64,000 nt of DNA. Origin: CAZBUK01 sp964495085 (lineage in GTDB: Bacteria; Bacteroidota; Ignavibacteria; T3Sed10-11). The position numbers and the translations under genes are program-made. Below, one piece after another: positions 27,657 to 36,231 of this stretch (its first letter is position 1; each line of letters begins with the position of its first letter). A model generated the notes under the pieces. It ran no database searches and was not told where the DNA came from. It worked only from the letters and a program-made list of their open reading frames with translations. Where the stretch lies: NCBI GenBank assembly GCA_964495085.1, contig CAZBUK010000010.1, positions 1-64,000 on the forward strand. The letters are read 5' to 3'.

Positions 27657-28148
27657 ATGAAACGTGTAATTTATCCCGGCACATTCGATCCGTTTACAAA
27701 CGGGCATCTGGATATCCTCCAGCGAGCAGCGATCCTGTTTGACGAGGTTATCGTCAGCGTCGCCACAAACAGCCAAAAGTCGCCCCTGTTCACCGAGCGG
27801 GAGAGAATCGACATGATACAGGAATCGGTCGCTCACCTCTCCAATGTTGCAGTGGATTCATTCCGGGGGTTGCTTGTTCAATACGCCAAAGAGAAGAAAG
27901 CAGTGGCGGTTATCCGCGGTTTGCGCGCTGTCTCGGATTTCGAATATGAATTCCAGATGGCATTGATGAACCGGAAACTGGCTGAAGAATTGACGACGGT
28001 TTTCTTAATGCCCGACGAGAAGTATACGTACCTCAGTTCCACGATCGTCAGGGAAATCGGGATGCTTGGCGGAGACATCGCCTCGTTCGTTCCGACAAAC
28101 ATCGAACGCCTCATAGTGAAAAAGTACAAACGAAAGAAAGGAACGTAA
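27657..28148 (+). CDS. coaD: Phosphopantetheine adenylyltransferase
   Basis: CoaD makes dephospho-CoA from 4'-phosphopantetheine and ATP. The T/HxGH motif appears as YPGTFDPFTNGHLDI and the ISSTxVRE-type motif as YLSSTIVREIG. The frame is open from 27540 across the rsmD end, but MKRVIYPGTFDPF at 27657 is the family start and gives 163 residues. rsmD ends 8 bp upstream. Confidence 0.95.
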   Translation: MKRVIYPGTFDPFTNGHLDILQRAAILFDEVIVSVATNSQKSPLFTERERIDMIQESVAHLSNVAVDSFRGLLVQYAKEKKAVAVIRGLRAVSDFEYEFQMALMNRKLAEELTTVFLMPDEKYTYLSSTIVREIGMLGGDIASFVPTNIERLIVKKYKRKKGT

Positions 28149-28153
28149 CGAAG

Positions 28154-29356
28154 ATGGAGAGACGTCCGTTGTCCCGAAAATTGCTTTCTTTGACCGAATC
28201 TCAAACGCTTGCGCTCTCTGCGCGAGCGGCCAAGATGAAGCGCGAAGGTATCGATGTCGTCAGTCTGACTGCGGGTGAACCGGATTTTCCTACACCCGAG
28301 CATATCAAGACGGCCGCAAAAGAATCTATCGACAACAACTTTACCAAATACACCGCCAACAAAGGCACTTCCGAACTTCGTGAAGCGATATCGGAGAAAT
28401 TTAAAACTGAAAACACCCTCCACTGGTCATCCTCGGAAATACTCGTATCCTCGGGAGCGAAACATTCGGTGTTCAATGCGCTTCAGGCGATCTGTAATCC
28501 GGGCGACGAGGTAATAATACCTTCGCCGTATTGGGTTAGTTATCCCGAGATGGTAAAAATCGTAGATGCCGAATCCGTATTCATCGAGACGACGGATGCG
28601 AACGGATTCAAACTTACTCCCGGGCAGCTCGAAGAGGCGATAACCGATAAAACAAAAGTCTTGATTCTGAACTCACCGGGTAATCCGACCGGCACGGTAT
28701 ACGAATACGATGAACTGGAACAGCTCAGCCGGGTCATCGAAAAACACGGCATCTATGTTATCAGCGATGAGATCTACGAGCATCTCGTGTTCGACGGGAA
28801 AAAGCATCATAGTATAGGCGCTTTTAATTCTATCAGATCGCTTACCATCACCGTTAACGGAGTATCGAAAGCCTTTTCGATGACCGGGTGGAGAGTCGGT
28901 TACCTGGGAGCGGAAAAGGAGATAGTTTCTCTGGCTTCAAAGTTGCAGGGACAGGTTACTTCAAATGCTAATTCAATAGCCCAGAAAGCGGCTTATGCAG
29001 CGTTGACGTCTCCGTTGGATGAGGTCCATAAAATGCGGGATGAATTTGAGAAAAGACGTAATTATTTCATCGGCGCTCTTAATGAGATCCCGGAAGTTAT
29101 ATGTGAGGCGCCACCGGGTGCATTTTATGCTTTTGCGAGGATAGACGGTTACTTCGGACGGCGCTGCGGCACCCGATCAATCCGGAATGATGTGGATTTA
29201 TCCGAGTATCTGCTTGTCGACGGCAGAGTGGCTACAGTACCAGGAAGCGCGTTCGGTTCCGGAAACTACCTTCGCCTGTCATTCGCTTCTTCAGTGAATT
29301 CATTGACGAAAGGCATTCAACGTATGGGTGAAGCGCTTTCATACCTCACCCCTTGA
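28154..29356 (+). CDS. Class I PLP-dependent aspartate/prephenate-type aminotransferase
   Basis: A 400-residue fold-type I aminotransferase of the Thermus-type AspC (I-gamma) group. GEPDFPTPEHI, SPGNPTGTVY, VISDEIYEHLVF and the PLP lysine K239 in VNGVSKAFSMTGWRVGY are present. Members transaminate aspartate and often prephenate. With tyrA and DAHP synthase nearby, a role in aromatic amino acid synthesis is possible but not shown. It starts 5 bp after coaD. Confidence 0.92.
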   Translation: MERRPLSRKLLSLTESQTLALSARAAKMKREGIDVVSLTAGEPDFPTPEHIKTAAKESIDNNFTKYTANKGTSELREAISEKFKTENTLHWSSSEILVSSGAKHSVFNALQAICNPGDEVIIPSPYWVSYPEMVKIVDAESVFIETTDANGFKLTPGQLEEAITDKTKVLILNSPGNPTGTVYEYDELEQLSRVIEKHGIYVISDEIYEHLVFDGKKHHSIGAFNSIRSLTITVNGVSKAFSMTGWRVGYLGAEKEIVSLASKLQGQVTSNANSIAQKAAYAALTSPLDEVHKMRDEFEKRRNYFIGALNEIPEVICEAPPGAFYAFARIDGYFGRRCGTRSIRNDVDLSEYLLVDGRVATVPGSAFGSGNYLRLSFASSVNSLTKGIQRMGEALSYLTP

Positions 29357-29381
29357 CTTTTCGGACTTTCCGGTATATATT
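29353..29381 (+). promoter_or_regulatory. Strong sigma-70-type promoter of fmdB
   Basis: TTGACT (29353-29358), exactly 17 nt, then TATATT (29376-29381). The -10 box runs straight into the CIRCE operator, so bound HrcA would cover the transcription start. Confidence 0.8.
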
Positions 29382-29412
29382 GTTGGCACTCTTTGCTTAA
29401 GAGTGCCAACAA
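29380..29412 (+). promoter_or_regulatory. CIRCE operator (HrcA-binding site)
   Basis: A perfect inverted repeat with 12-bp arms TTGTTGGCACTC and GAGTGCCAACAA and a 9-bp spacer (TTTGCTTAA). It matches the CIRCE consensus TTAGCACTC-N9-GAGTGCTAA except for one symmetric G/C change. It overlaps the fmdB promoter, and hrcA is encoded in this window. Confidence 0.93.
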
Positions 29413-29431
29413 ATTATAAGAGGAAATAAAT

Positions 29432-29761
29432 ATGCCGACATATGATTACCTTTGCGGTGATTGCGGCCATCGTTTCGATGAATTTCAGGGCATCAAAGAA
29501 GAACCCCTTAAAAAGTGCCCTAAATGCGGAAAACCATCTCTTCGCCGCCAGTTCGGCACAGGAGCCGGATTGATTTTTAAAGGAAGCGGATTTTATATAA
29601 CCGATTATAAGAAGAACGGAAACGAGTCGTTAAAATCCGATAAGCAGAATAAAGATAATAAAGAGAATAGAGAGAATAAGGAGAATAAAGAAAATAAAGA
29701 AAATACAGAGAGCACAAAATCGGCCGAACCGGCGAAAGGAGAAAAACAATCCGGAACTTAA
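29432..29761 (+). CDS. FmdB-family zinc-ribbon protein under CIRCE control
   Basis: A 109-residue protein whose first 60 residues are a CxxC...CxxC zinc ribbon of the FmdB/regulatory class: MPTYDYLCGDCGHRFDEFQ, KCPKCG, then RQFGTGAGLIFKGSGFYITDYK. The last 45 residues are a hydrophilic tail of repeated K-E-N units, low complexity and probably disordered. AGAGGA precedes the ATG. The CIRCE operator puts it in the heat-shock regulon, where groES-groEL would normally be expected. The function of the FmdB family is poorly defined. Its last 4 bp overlap convergent tyrA. Confidence 0.88.
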   Translation: MPTYDYLCGDCGHRFDEFQGIKEEPLKKCPKCGKPSLRRQFGTGAGLIFKGSGFYITDYKKNGNESLKSDKQNKDNKENRENKENKENKENTESTKSAEPAKGEKQSGT

Positions 29762-30633
29762 TGTGTATTTGACGAATTCCCCCCCTGAATCCGCCGGATT
29801 TCCTCCCTTCTCCTCTTCGCCTCGGAAAACACCTCGTCAAATTCTTCAATCTTTTCTTCTCGAAGTAATTGCCTGAATGTTTCGAGCTCGCCGATCAACC
29901 TGTCCAATAGTTCGATTAGATTCCTCCTGTTCAGCGATAAAATATCTCTCCAGACTGAAAATGGACTTTCACCGATTCTTGTCAGATCGGAAAAACCGCC
30001 CCCCGCAACTTGCAATGCATTTTTTACTGTGTCTGCGGGACTTTTACTCAGCAGACTCAAGATCGAAAGAGCCATAAGCTGAGGCAGATGACTCACAAGA
30101 GAAACCGCTTCATCGTGCAGTTGGGGGTCCAGTATTACCATACGAGCTCCGATGCTATCGATCAGCTCCTTTAGGATATCGGGAATTTTTCCGGTGGTCG
30201 GATTACACAGAATATAAGGAGCACCGACGAACAGATCAGCCGTTGCATACTCAAAACCGCCTTTTTCACTTCCGGCCATCGGGTGACCACCCGTAAATGA
30301 TACATTTCCCGGCAACGATAAAGCATGTTCACATACCCGCTCCTTTACACTTCCGGTATCGGTGACGATTATCGTCTTATTCACGGTATGAAGATCATCG
30401 ATATGCCCTATTATACTTGATATTGGGGATGATAAAATAATGATATCAGATGATTTAACTAAATTAAATAAAGTGTATTCCGCTGAATCAATCACGCCTG
30501 AGGCAAGCGCTTTATCTGTTATATCCCTGCTGATATCGTATCCCGAAACGAGTAAATCTTGACGGAATTTTTTAAATGCAAGTGAGAGAGAGGCTCCTAT
30601 GAGACCTATACCTGCAATACCGACTTTTATCAT
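29758..30633 (-). CDS. tyrA: Prephenate dehydrogenase
   Basis: TyrA oxidatively decarboxylates prephenate to 4-hydroxyphenylpyruvate (or arogenate to tyrosine). The 291-residue protein opens with the NAD-binding GIAGIGLIGASLSLAFK, followed by TDTGSVKERV and the catalytic His segment FTGGHPMAGSEKGGFEYA. There is no fused chorismate mutase. It lies 22 bp after the DAHP synthase gene, giving an aromatic-acid pair, and converges on fmdB. Confidence 0.93.
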   Translation of the reverse strand: MIKVGIAGIGLIGASLSLAFKKFRQDLLVSGYDISRDITDKALASGVIDSAEYTLFNLVKSSDIIILSSPISSIIGHIDDLHTVNKTIIVTDTGSVKERVCEHALSLPGNVSFTGGHPMAGSEKGGFEYATADLFVGAPYILCNPTTGKIPDILKELIDSIGARMVILDPQLHDEAVSLVSHLPQLMALSILSLLSKSPADTVKNALQVAGGGFSDLTRIGESPFSVWRDILSLNRRNLIELLDRLIGELETFRQLLREEKIEEFDEVFSEAKRRREEIRRIQGGNSSNTH

Positions 30634-30655
30634 ATTCTGTCAGTTGAGGAGTATT

Positions 30656-31732
30656 TTAGTTCGCTGAGGGTGTATCGGTTTCCAACCCAGATACCTTCAT
30701 TTTTCTCGTTGAAAGGATCATGTTGCGGCCGATCGCCTTACTGATAATTTGTATCTCATTCATAAGCTGCCGGAACTGGTCGGGGTACAATGACTGCCCC
30801 CCGTCGGATAATGCCCGATCCGGATCCGGGTGAACCTCGATCATTATTGCATCGGCTCCTGCCGCTACCGAGGCTCGCGCCATGGGAATCACCTTATCCC
30901 GTATTCCCACCCCATGCGACGGATCCGCCACGATCGGAAGATGGCTTTTTTTATGGACCACCGGAATTGCGCTGATATCCATCGTATTTCTCGTCGATCT
31001 TTCGAATGTCCGGATTCCCCTTTCGCAGAGTATAACGTTCATATTTCCTCCGGAGAGGATGTATTCTGCCGACATCAGTAATTCATCGATCGTGGCTGAA
31101 AGTCCGCGTTTCAGGAGAATCGGTAGCCTTATTTTTCCGAGCTCCTTGAGTAGAGTATAATTTTGCATATTACGGGCGCCGATCTGGAGAATATCGCTGT
31201 ATCTGCTGACGAGTTCGATCTGTGACATATCCATAACTTCGGTGACCATCTTCATGCCGTATGCATCCGCCGCTTCCCGCATGTACCGGAGCCCCTCTTC
31301 CCCGAGTCCCTGAAACGAATATGGAGACGTCCGTGGCTTAAATGCGCCTCCTCGCAGAATTACGGCGCCCGCCGCAGAAAGTATTTCCGCGGTTTTGAAT
31401 ATCTGCTCCTCGGTTTCCACTGAACATGGACCTGCGATCACGACAACGTCGTTTCCGCCGATAACGACACCATCCCCGATGTCGATAAGCGTGTCTTCAC
31501 GTTTAAATGAGCGGCTCGCCAGCTTAAATTGTTCGGTTATACGGTATACCTCGGCGACCCCCGGCAGGACCCGGATTGTATTCACGTCGAAATCCGGTTG
31601 TACTCCGATCGCACCCAGGACCGTTTGGTTTACTCCCGTCGACCGATGCACGTCGAAACCGAACTTATTCAGCGCTTCGATAATGTGCTCGATCTCCTGT
31701 TTGGTTGCATTTTTTTCAATAACGACAACCAT
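30656..31732 (-). CDS. aroF: 3-deoxy-7-phosphoheptulonate synthase (DAHP synthase, type I-beta)
   Basis: DAHP synthase condenses PEP and erythrose-4-phosphate, the entry step of the shikimate pathway. The N-terminal 70 residues form a ferredoxin-like regulatory domain, as in Thermotoga-type enzymes, which usually mediates tyrosine or phenylalanine feedback. The barrel has VVIAGPCSVE, RGGAFKPRTSPYSFQG, LKRGLSATIDE and DPSHGVGIRDKV. AAGGAG precedes the ATG. Downstream tyrA is probably co-transcribed. Confidence 0.93.
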   Translation of the reverse strand: MVVVIEKNATKQEIEHIIEALNKFGFDVHRSTGVNQTVLGAIGVQPDFDVNTIRVLPGVAEVYRITEQFKLASRSFKREDTLIDIGDGVVIGGNDVVVIAGPCSVETEEQIFKTAEILSAAGAVILRGGAFKPRTSPYSFQGLGEEGLRYMREAADAYGMKMVTEVMDMSQIELVSRYSDILQIGARNMQNYTLLKELGKIRLPILLKRGLSATIDELLMSAEYILSGGNMNVILCERGIRTFERSTRNTMDISAIPVVHKKSHLPIVADPSHGVGIRDKVIPMARASVAAGADAIMIEVHPDPDRALSDGGQSLYPDQFRQLMNEIQIISKAIGRNMILSTRKMKVSGLETDTPSAN

Positions 31733-31828
31733 AGCTCTACTCCTTACGGTTCATCAGTATTATTTCTGAAATTTTTCCGAGACGACGGTACAACGTGCAT
31801 TGGCTGCAATCGATCGCAACTCAGTCTG

Positions 31829-32632
31829 TCATGAATAGCGATCGAGTCTGAATTTCTCTCCCAGATAAAGTTTTCTTACCTGCGAATCGTTTGCGAGTTC
31901 GTCCGCTGTGCCGCTTTTCAGAATGCTCCCTTCGAAGAGAAGATATGAACGGCTTGTGATGGACAAAGTTTCGTGAACGTTATGATCTGTGACGAGCACA
32001 CCGATACCTCTGTCGGTAAGATGCCTGACCAGTTCCATCAGATCTTCGACGGCGATCGGATCGATGCCTGCGAACGGTTCATCGAGAAGTATAAACTTCG
32101 GATTCGAGGCGAGGGAACGCGCAATCTCCGTTCTTCGCCGTTCTCCTCCCGACAGCATATACCCCTTGCTGTTCACCAGATGGCTGATGCCGAAGTCCTC
32201 AAGTAATTTTTCGCATCGCTCCTGCTTTTCCCCCTTATCGATATCCATCAGTTCCAGAACCGCCATCAGATTCTGCCTGACGGTCAATTTACGGAATATC
32301 GAAGCCTCCTGGGGCAGATAGCCGATCCCGCTTCTCGCCCTCCTGTACATCGGGATGCCTGTTATCTTTTTCGTATCGAGAAAAATGTCGCCGTCGGTCG
32401 GTTTGATCAACCCGACGATCATGTAAAACGTTGTGGTTTTTCCGGCTCCGTTCGGTCCGAGCAATCCGACGACTTCTCCCTGCCGAAGTTCGATCGAAAC
32501 ATCTTTGACGACGTACCGCTTTCCGTATTTTTTAAACAGCGATTTGGTACCGAGGACGCTCATATCCGTCAATTCGTTCTTCGATCTGTCGAGTACGTCC
32601 TTGTTCATGGTTTCGACTTCGCGTTTATTCAT
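31829..32632 (-). CDS. lptB: LPS export ABC transporter ATP-binding protein LptB
   Basis: LptB powers LPS extraction from the inner membrane with LptF/G, which are not in this window. The 267-residue protein has Walker A LLGPNGAGKTT, the LptB-typical GIGYLPQEASIFRKLTVRQN segment, a signature SGGERRRTEIARSL and Walker B FILLDEPFAGIDP. The N-terminal 23 residues before MSVLGTKSLFKKYG look dispensable and an internal start is possible. It overlaps the OstA-like gene end by 8 bp. Confidence 0.94.
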   Translation of the reverse strand: MNKREVETMNKDVLDRSKNELTDMSVLGTKSLFKKYGKRYVVKDVSIELRQGEVVGLLGPNGAGKTTTFYMIVGLIKPTDGDIFLDTKKITGIPMYRRARSGIGYLPQEASIFRKLTVRQNLMAVLELMDIDKGEKQERCEKLLEDFGISHLVNSKGYMLSGGERRRTEIARSLASNPKFILLDEPFAGIDPIAVEDLMELVRHLTDRGIGVLVTDHNVHETLSITSRSYLLFEGSILKSGTADELANDSQVRKLYLGEKFRLDRYS

Positions 32633-33911
32633 ATCGCAGTATTTCGGTTTGCGGCGTTATTGTGCGAGTGGACGGTACAGATAAATCGGGTCTGTCCGTC
32701 CGCCAGATAAATCCGATCAGGTTATACGAGCTCTCATTGCCGCGTACGAGATTTTCGGGATAATATTTCCCTTCGATACCGCCGGTTATTTTCAGTTCGC
32801 GTACCGCGCCGTTCTCGAATAAAACCTCAATCCTATCTCCGCTGACATGGTTCAGGCCGTTCGGATCCGGGTCTTCGAATACGTAATATACGCTTGTCGC
32901 CTGCTCCCGTACTTCAATTTTTTCAAGCTCGTCATCGCTGAAGAGCATGGTCAGTTCGACCCCCGTTAGTTGATTGAATCGATCAGGATACCGCTCATCG
33001 TTCTTCGAAATGGCAAAGGTCCTTCCGAAAACCTCGAGCGTACGCAATCTCCGGTTTTCGAGTACAACGTGAATCGAGTCCCCCACCACCTGATTATTCC
33101 TGTACCAGAGAATTGGATCACCGGTCAGCGACAGATGATCCTGGTCGATATGGTAGCTCGCATGTTCGCCCTTCGCGGCCAGGTCCGAGCGCATCAACTC
33201 GACCTCACCCGATGCATGAAATAGCCTGACGGTATCGCGGACGGATTCCATGGTAATGCCGGTGACGATCAGCGTATCGGTTACCCCCGACTCAGTCGAA
33301 TCGATTTGGACGAGCACCGGCGATTCGCTCATCAGACTATAGCCGCTCCTGCTGTCGTACTCGAGATAGCCGCCAAACACGGTTGTTCCCCGCTGCCGGT
33401 CGATTACCCGTACGTTGCCAAATGCGGTAGAGAACTCCTCATCCCGCCGGTGAATCAGGCGGTCGGCATAGATCCGTCCTGCGGGGTCATCCACGAACAC
33501 CTCATCCCAAAATTCGGCGATCTTCGAGTCGAGATTGTACTTCCCGAAATTTGAGGTCAGTTCTGAAAGTCCGTCGTTCAGATATACCGATCCCTCTCCT
33601 TCAAGTATCCGTTCGCTTCCATGATAATATCCCCGATCGGTTAAAAGAGTTACCGTATCGTCCACTACCTTCACGTTGCCTTCGAGATAAGCACTGTTCC
33701 GTCCGGGATAATGTACCGCCCGGTCGCAATATACCAGCACTCCCCGTTGTTCGAGGATCACATTACCCGTCAACTCGCGCACGATTTCGCCTTCGACCGA
33801 ACGGCCGATAAGGCTATCTGCGTTCCGGATAATGAGCCGATCGTCATCCTGACCGGGAACGGAGGCAGCCGTTATATAAAGAAGTGCAATAGAAACGACA
33901 AATCTTTTCAT
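32625..33911 (-). CDS. OstA/LptA-like LPS transport protein (long form)
   Basis: A 428-residue periplasmic protein with a signal peptide ending near VPGQ (residue 21). Repeated beta-jellyroll strand patterns of the OstA domain are spread through the sequence (GNVILEQRGVLVYCDRAVHY, GNVKVVDDTV, GSVYLNDG, GNVRVIDRQRGT, GEVELMRSDLAAKGEHASY). It is far longer than Escherichia coli LptA (about 185 residues) and resembles the long OstA-like proteins of Bacteroidota-type bacteria. Together with LptC and LptB it should form the periplasmic LPS bridge. Confidence 0.85.
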   Translation of the reverse strand: MKRFVVSIALLYITAASVPGQDDDRLIIRNADSLIGRSVEGEIVRELTGNVILEQRGVLVYCDRAVHYPGRNSAYLEGNVKVVDDTVTLLTDRGYYHGSERILEGEGSVYLNDGLSELTSNFGKYNLDSKIAEFWDEVFVDDPAGRIYADRLIHRRDEEFSTAFGNVRVIDRQRGTTVFGGYLEYDSRSGYSLMSESPVLVQIDSTESGVTDTLIVTGITMESVRDTVRLFHASGEVELMRSDLAAKGEHASYHIDQDHLSLTGDPILWYRNNQVVGDSIHVVLENRRLRTLEVFGRTFAISKNDERYPDRFNQLTGVELTMLFSDDELEKIEVREQATSVYYVFEDPDPNGLNHVSGDRIEVLFENGAVRELKITGGIEGKYYPENLVRGNESSYNLIGFIWRTDRPDLSVPSTRTITPQTEILRYE

Positions 33912-33923
33912 AGTCCGGTACCT

Positions 33924-34469
33924 CTACCGCAGCTCCGGTTTCGTTTGGCCGGTAACCCTGTAGATCGTGTAATTCTTAAGTCCGGCGTCCGATACGAGTC
34001 CATATCCCTGGATCAATTCATCAGGCGACGTTATTTCGACGTATGCTTCGGTATGGACCTGTCCGGAGGCATCTTCGTAGTACAGTTCTTCTGTGACGAG
34101 CACCGTTCCGTCATCCGATTCGACAATGACGTTTCCGAAGGCTGATAGGTCATTCTTCTCTTCATCAACCTCGCCCCGCACCGAAGTCAGGGTCGATGTT
34201 ACACTTCCGTCCGGGTCCAGAAAGTCGACCTTCACACCCTCCTCCAGGTAGGTTCGTTTTTTTTCCGGGTAGAGTGCGATATATCCGGCATCGATGATCG
34301 CAGATACCACACCTTCTTTCGAAATAATGATCCGGCTTTTCCAGGATTCCTGTGCCGGCATTTCGTCGCCGGCAAATCCATCGACGACACTGGGTCTGAT
34401 TCTCTGTTCGCAGCCTGCGCACACTATGAGAACAATGCAGAGACACTGCATCGGTATTTTCGATTTCAT
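33924..34469 (-). CDS. lptC: LptC-like LPS export lipoprotein
   Basis: A 181-residue protein with a lipoprotein signal (lipobox CIVLIVCAGC, Cys19) followed by a single OstA-like jellyroll: EGVVSAIIDAGYIALYPEKKRTYLEEGVKVDFLD and FGNVIVESDDGTVLVTEELYY. This is the LptC layout common in non-proteobacteria, where it is a lipoprotein rather than a TM-anchored protein. It lies 12 bp upstream of the OstA-like gene and its start overlaps the kdsD end. Confidence 0.85.
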   Translation of the reverse strand: MKSKIPMQCLCIVLIVCAGCEQRIRPSVVDGFAGDEMPAQESWKSRIIISKEGVVSAIIDAGYIALYPEKKRTYLEEGVKVDFLDPDGSVTSTLTSVRGEVDEEKNDLSAFGNVIVESDDGTVLVTEELYYEDASGQVHTEAYVEITSPDELIQGYGLVSDAGLKNYTIYRVTGQTKPELR

Positions 34470-35452
34470 CTCTGCGATAACCCCGCTTTCACGAGATCAT
34501 GCAGATGTATCATGCCTATCGGTTCGGAGCGGTCGTTCACCACGATCAGTTGTGTGATGTTGTACATCTCCATTTGCTGCATCGCCGTCGCAGCCAGGAA
34601 CTCAGGACCGATTGTCTTCGGGTCCTGGGTCATGACGTCTGCGGCGATCTGGGCATGGACGTTGAACGTTTTTTCGAGCAGACGCCGGAGATCGCCGTCG
34701 GTAATGACACCCGCCAGCCGGCCCGTTCCGTCGACGACGCATGTCGCACCCAATCGCTTCGTCGTCATCTCGATTATGGCATCCTTGAGCGGCACGTTCT
34801 GGGGGACGACCGGCACTGCATTCCCCTTCACCATCATTTCCTGGACTTTCAAAAGCAATCTCTTCCCGATATGTCCGCCGGGATGAAATCTCGCGAAATC
34901 CTCCTTGCTGAAATTTCTCTTTTCGAGTAGCGTGATTGCAAGCGCGTCGCCGAGCACCAGGGTTGCTGTGGTGGAAGCTGTCGGCGCAAGGTCGAGGGAG
35001 CAAGCCTCCTGGTCGACTCCGATATCGAGCACGACCGCTGCGCTTCTTGCAATCTCCGAGTTTTTCCCCCCAGTCATCGCAATAATCGGAACCTGTAATC
35101 TCTGAAACAGCGGAATGAGGTTAATAATTTCCTCTGTATCGCCGCTCTTGGAAATGCAGATGACGATATCCTCGCTCCTGACCATACCCATGTCGCCATG
35201 CACCGCATCGGACGGGTGCAGATAGATCGCGGGAGTTCCGGTTGAATTCATTGTTGCGACGATCTTCTTTCCGACGATGCCGGATTTTCCCATGCCGGTC
35301 ACCACGACGCGGCCTGTGCAATTCAGAATATACTCCACAGCTCGTGCGAATTCGGGGCCGATACGCGCGGTAAGGTTTTGCACAGCATTGCTTTCTATTT
35401 CGATAACGCGTTTTCCCCGCTCGATGATGTCGGCTGTTTCATGTTCGGTCAC
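34466..35452 (-). CDS. kdsD: Arabinose-5-phosphate isomerase
   Basis: KdsD converts ribulose-5-phosphate to arabinose-5-phosphate, the first committed Kdo step. The 328-residue protein has an N-terminal SIS domain (TGMGKSGIVGKKIVATMNSTGTPA; ISKSGDTEEI) and two C-terminal CBS domains (about 205-328), the KdsD/GutQ layout. Stop and start overlap the lptC and unknown genes by 4 bp each. Confidence 0.95.
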   Translation of the reverse strand: MTEHETADIIERGKRVIEIESNAVQNLTARIGPEFARAVEYILNCTGRVVVTGMGKSGIVGKKIVATMNSTGTPAIYLHPSDAVHGDMGMVRSEDIVICISKSGDTEEIINLIPLFQRLQVPIIAMTGGKNSEIARSAAVVLDIGVDQEACSLDLAPTASTTATLVLGDALAITLLEKRNFSKEDFARFHPGGHIGKRLLLKVQEMMVKGNAVPVVPQNVPLKDAIIEMTTKRLGATCVVDGTGRLAGVITDGDLRRLLEKTFNVHAQIAADVMTQDPKTIGPEFLAATAMQQMEMYNITQLIVVNDRSEPIGMIHLHDLVKAGLSQR

Positions 35453-36231
35453 GGTTTGCTGCCCTTAAAAATGCTCTTGATCTTCCGGGCTATCCCCGGT
35501 TCCGGTTGTCGAGGCGTCTCTTCGGTGCGGATCGTTATCCGGTGCCAGGACTTATTGTACAGAATAAATGCCCGTCGCAGATCATCGTCCGAGAACTCGC
35601 CGAGCAGCGCAAAAAAATTTGAGGATTTCAGTGCCACGTCCGGATCCTTAATCTGTTTATGGAGCATCAGCTCGTTATAGAAATTGGTGACCGGTATCGG
35701 ATAATTGATTCCGCTCTCTCCGTCGTACAGCCAGAGGACCTTTTCGCTCCTGCAAACAGCGAGCACCGCAACCGGCTTCGGTCCGATGCTTACCTCCCTC
35801 ATCGTGCCGCCGCATACCGGACATGGTTCTCCCGGCAGCCAGATAGAGTATGTGGCCCGTTTTCCGATCCCGACGTTTTGAGGTACATCGCCGCCCCCCA
35901 CATCAGCAATCTGTATTTCGAGCTGCCGGCCGTCGAATTCATGAACCATAACCGAAATCGTACCTATATCAGTATACAGAAATCCTCTCGCCAATATCTT
36001 CTCCATCGGACCGCTTGTATCGGGGATGTCGCCTGCCACACCGAGTATGAGATCTCCGCTTCCCCACCTTCCCTCACCTATTACCGCCAGACTCCGAAGC
36101 CGGTTCCTGTAAACCGCATACCCGGGTCTGTCTTCAGGGAGTATCCAGGCAACTAAATTGAACTCATACTCCGTCAACGGCCTCGGGAAATCGCTCGCCT
36201 TCTCCGGACCAATGCTATCCGTAGTCGTCAT
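35449..36231 (-). CDS. Unknown protein embedded in the Kdo/LPS operon
   Basis: I do not recognise this 260-residue protein. It lacks a signal peptide or membrane helix. A CxxC pair in GEPCPVCGGTMREV (about 150) is the only metal-ligand-like feature. The N-terminal half is beta-rich (YAVYRNRLRSLAVIGEGRWGSGDLILGVAG) and the C-terminus is basic (RKIKSIFKGSKP). The frame opens with TTG at 36252, but the ATG at 36231 is preferred. It overlaps kdsC by 17 bp and kdsD by 4 bp, so it is tightly coupled to Kdo synthesis. Function is not assigned. Confidence 0.75.
   Translation of the reverse strand: MTTTDSIGPEKASDFPRPLTEYEFNLVAWILPEDRPGYAVYRNRLRSLAVIGEGRWGSGDLILGVAGDIPDTSGPMEKILARGFLYTDIGTISVMVHEFDGRQLEIQIADVGGGDVPQNVGIGKRATYSIWLPGEPCPVCGGTMREVSIGPKPVAVLAVCRSEKVLWLYDGESGINYPIPVTNFYNELMLHKQIKDPDVALKSSNFFALLGEFSDDDLRRAFILYNKSWHRITIRTEETPRQPEPGIARKIKSIFKGSKP

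Noticed and set aside
29630..29760. Tandem repeat resembling a short CRISPR or minisatellite
   Set aside because: The units are in frame codon repeats inside fmdB, with no spacers.
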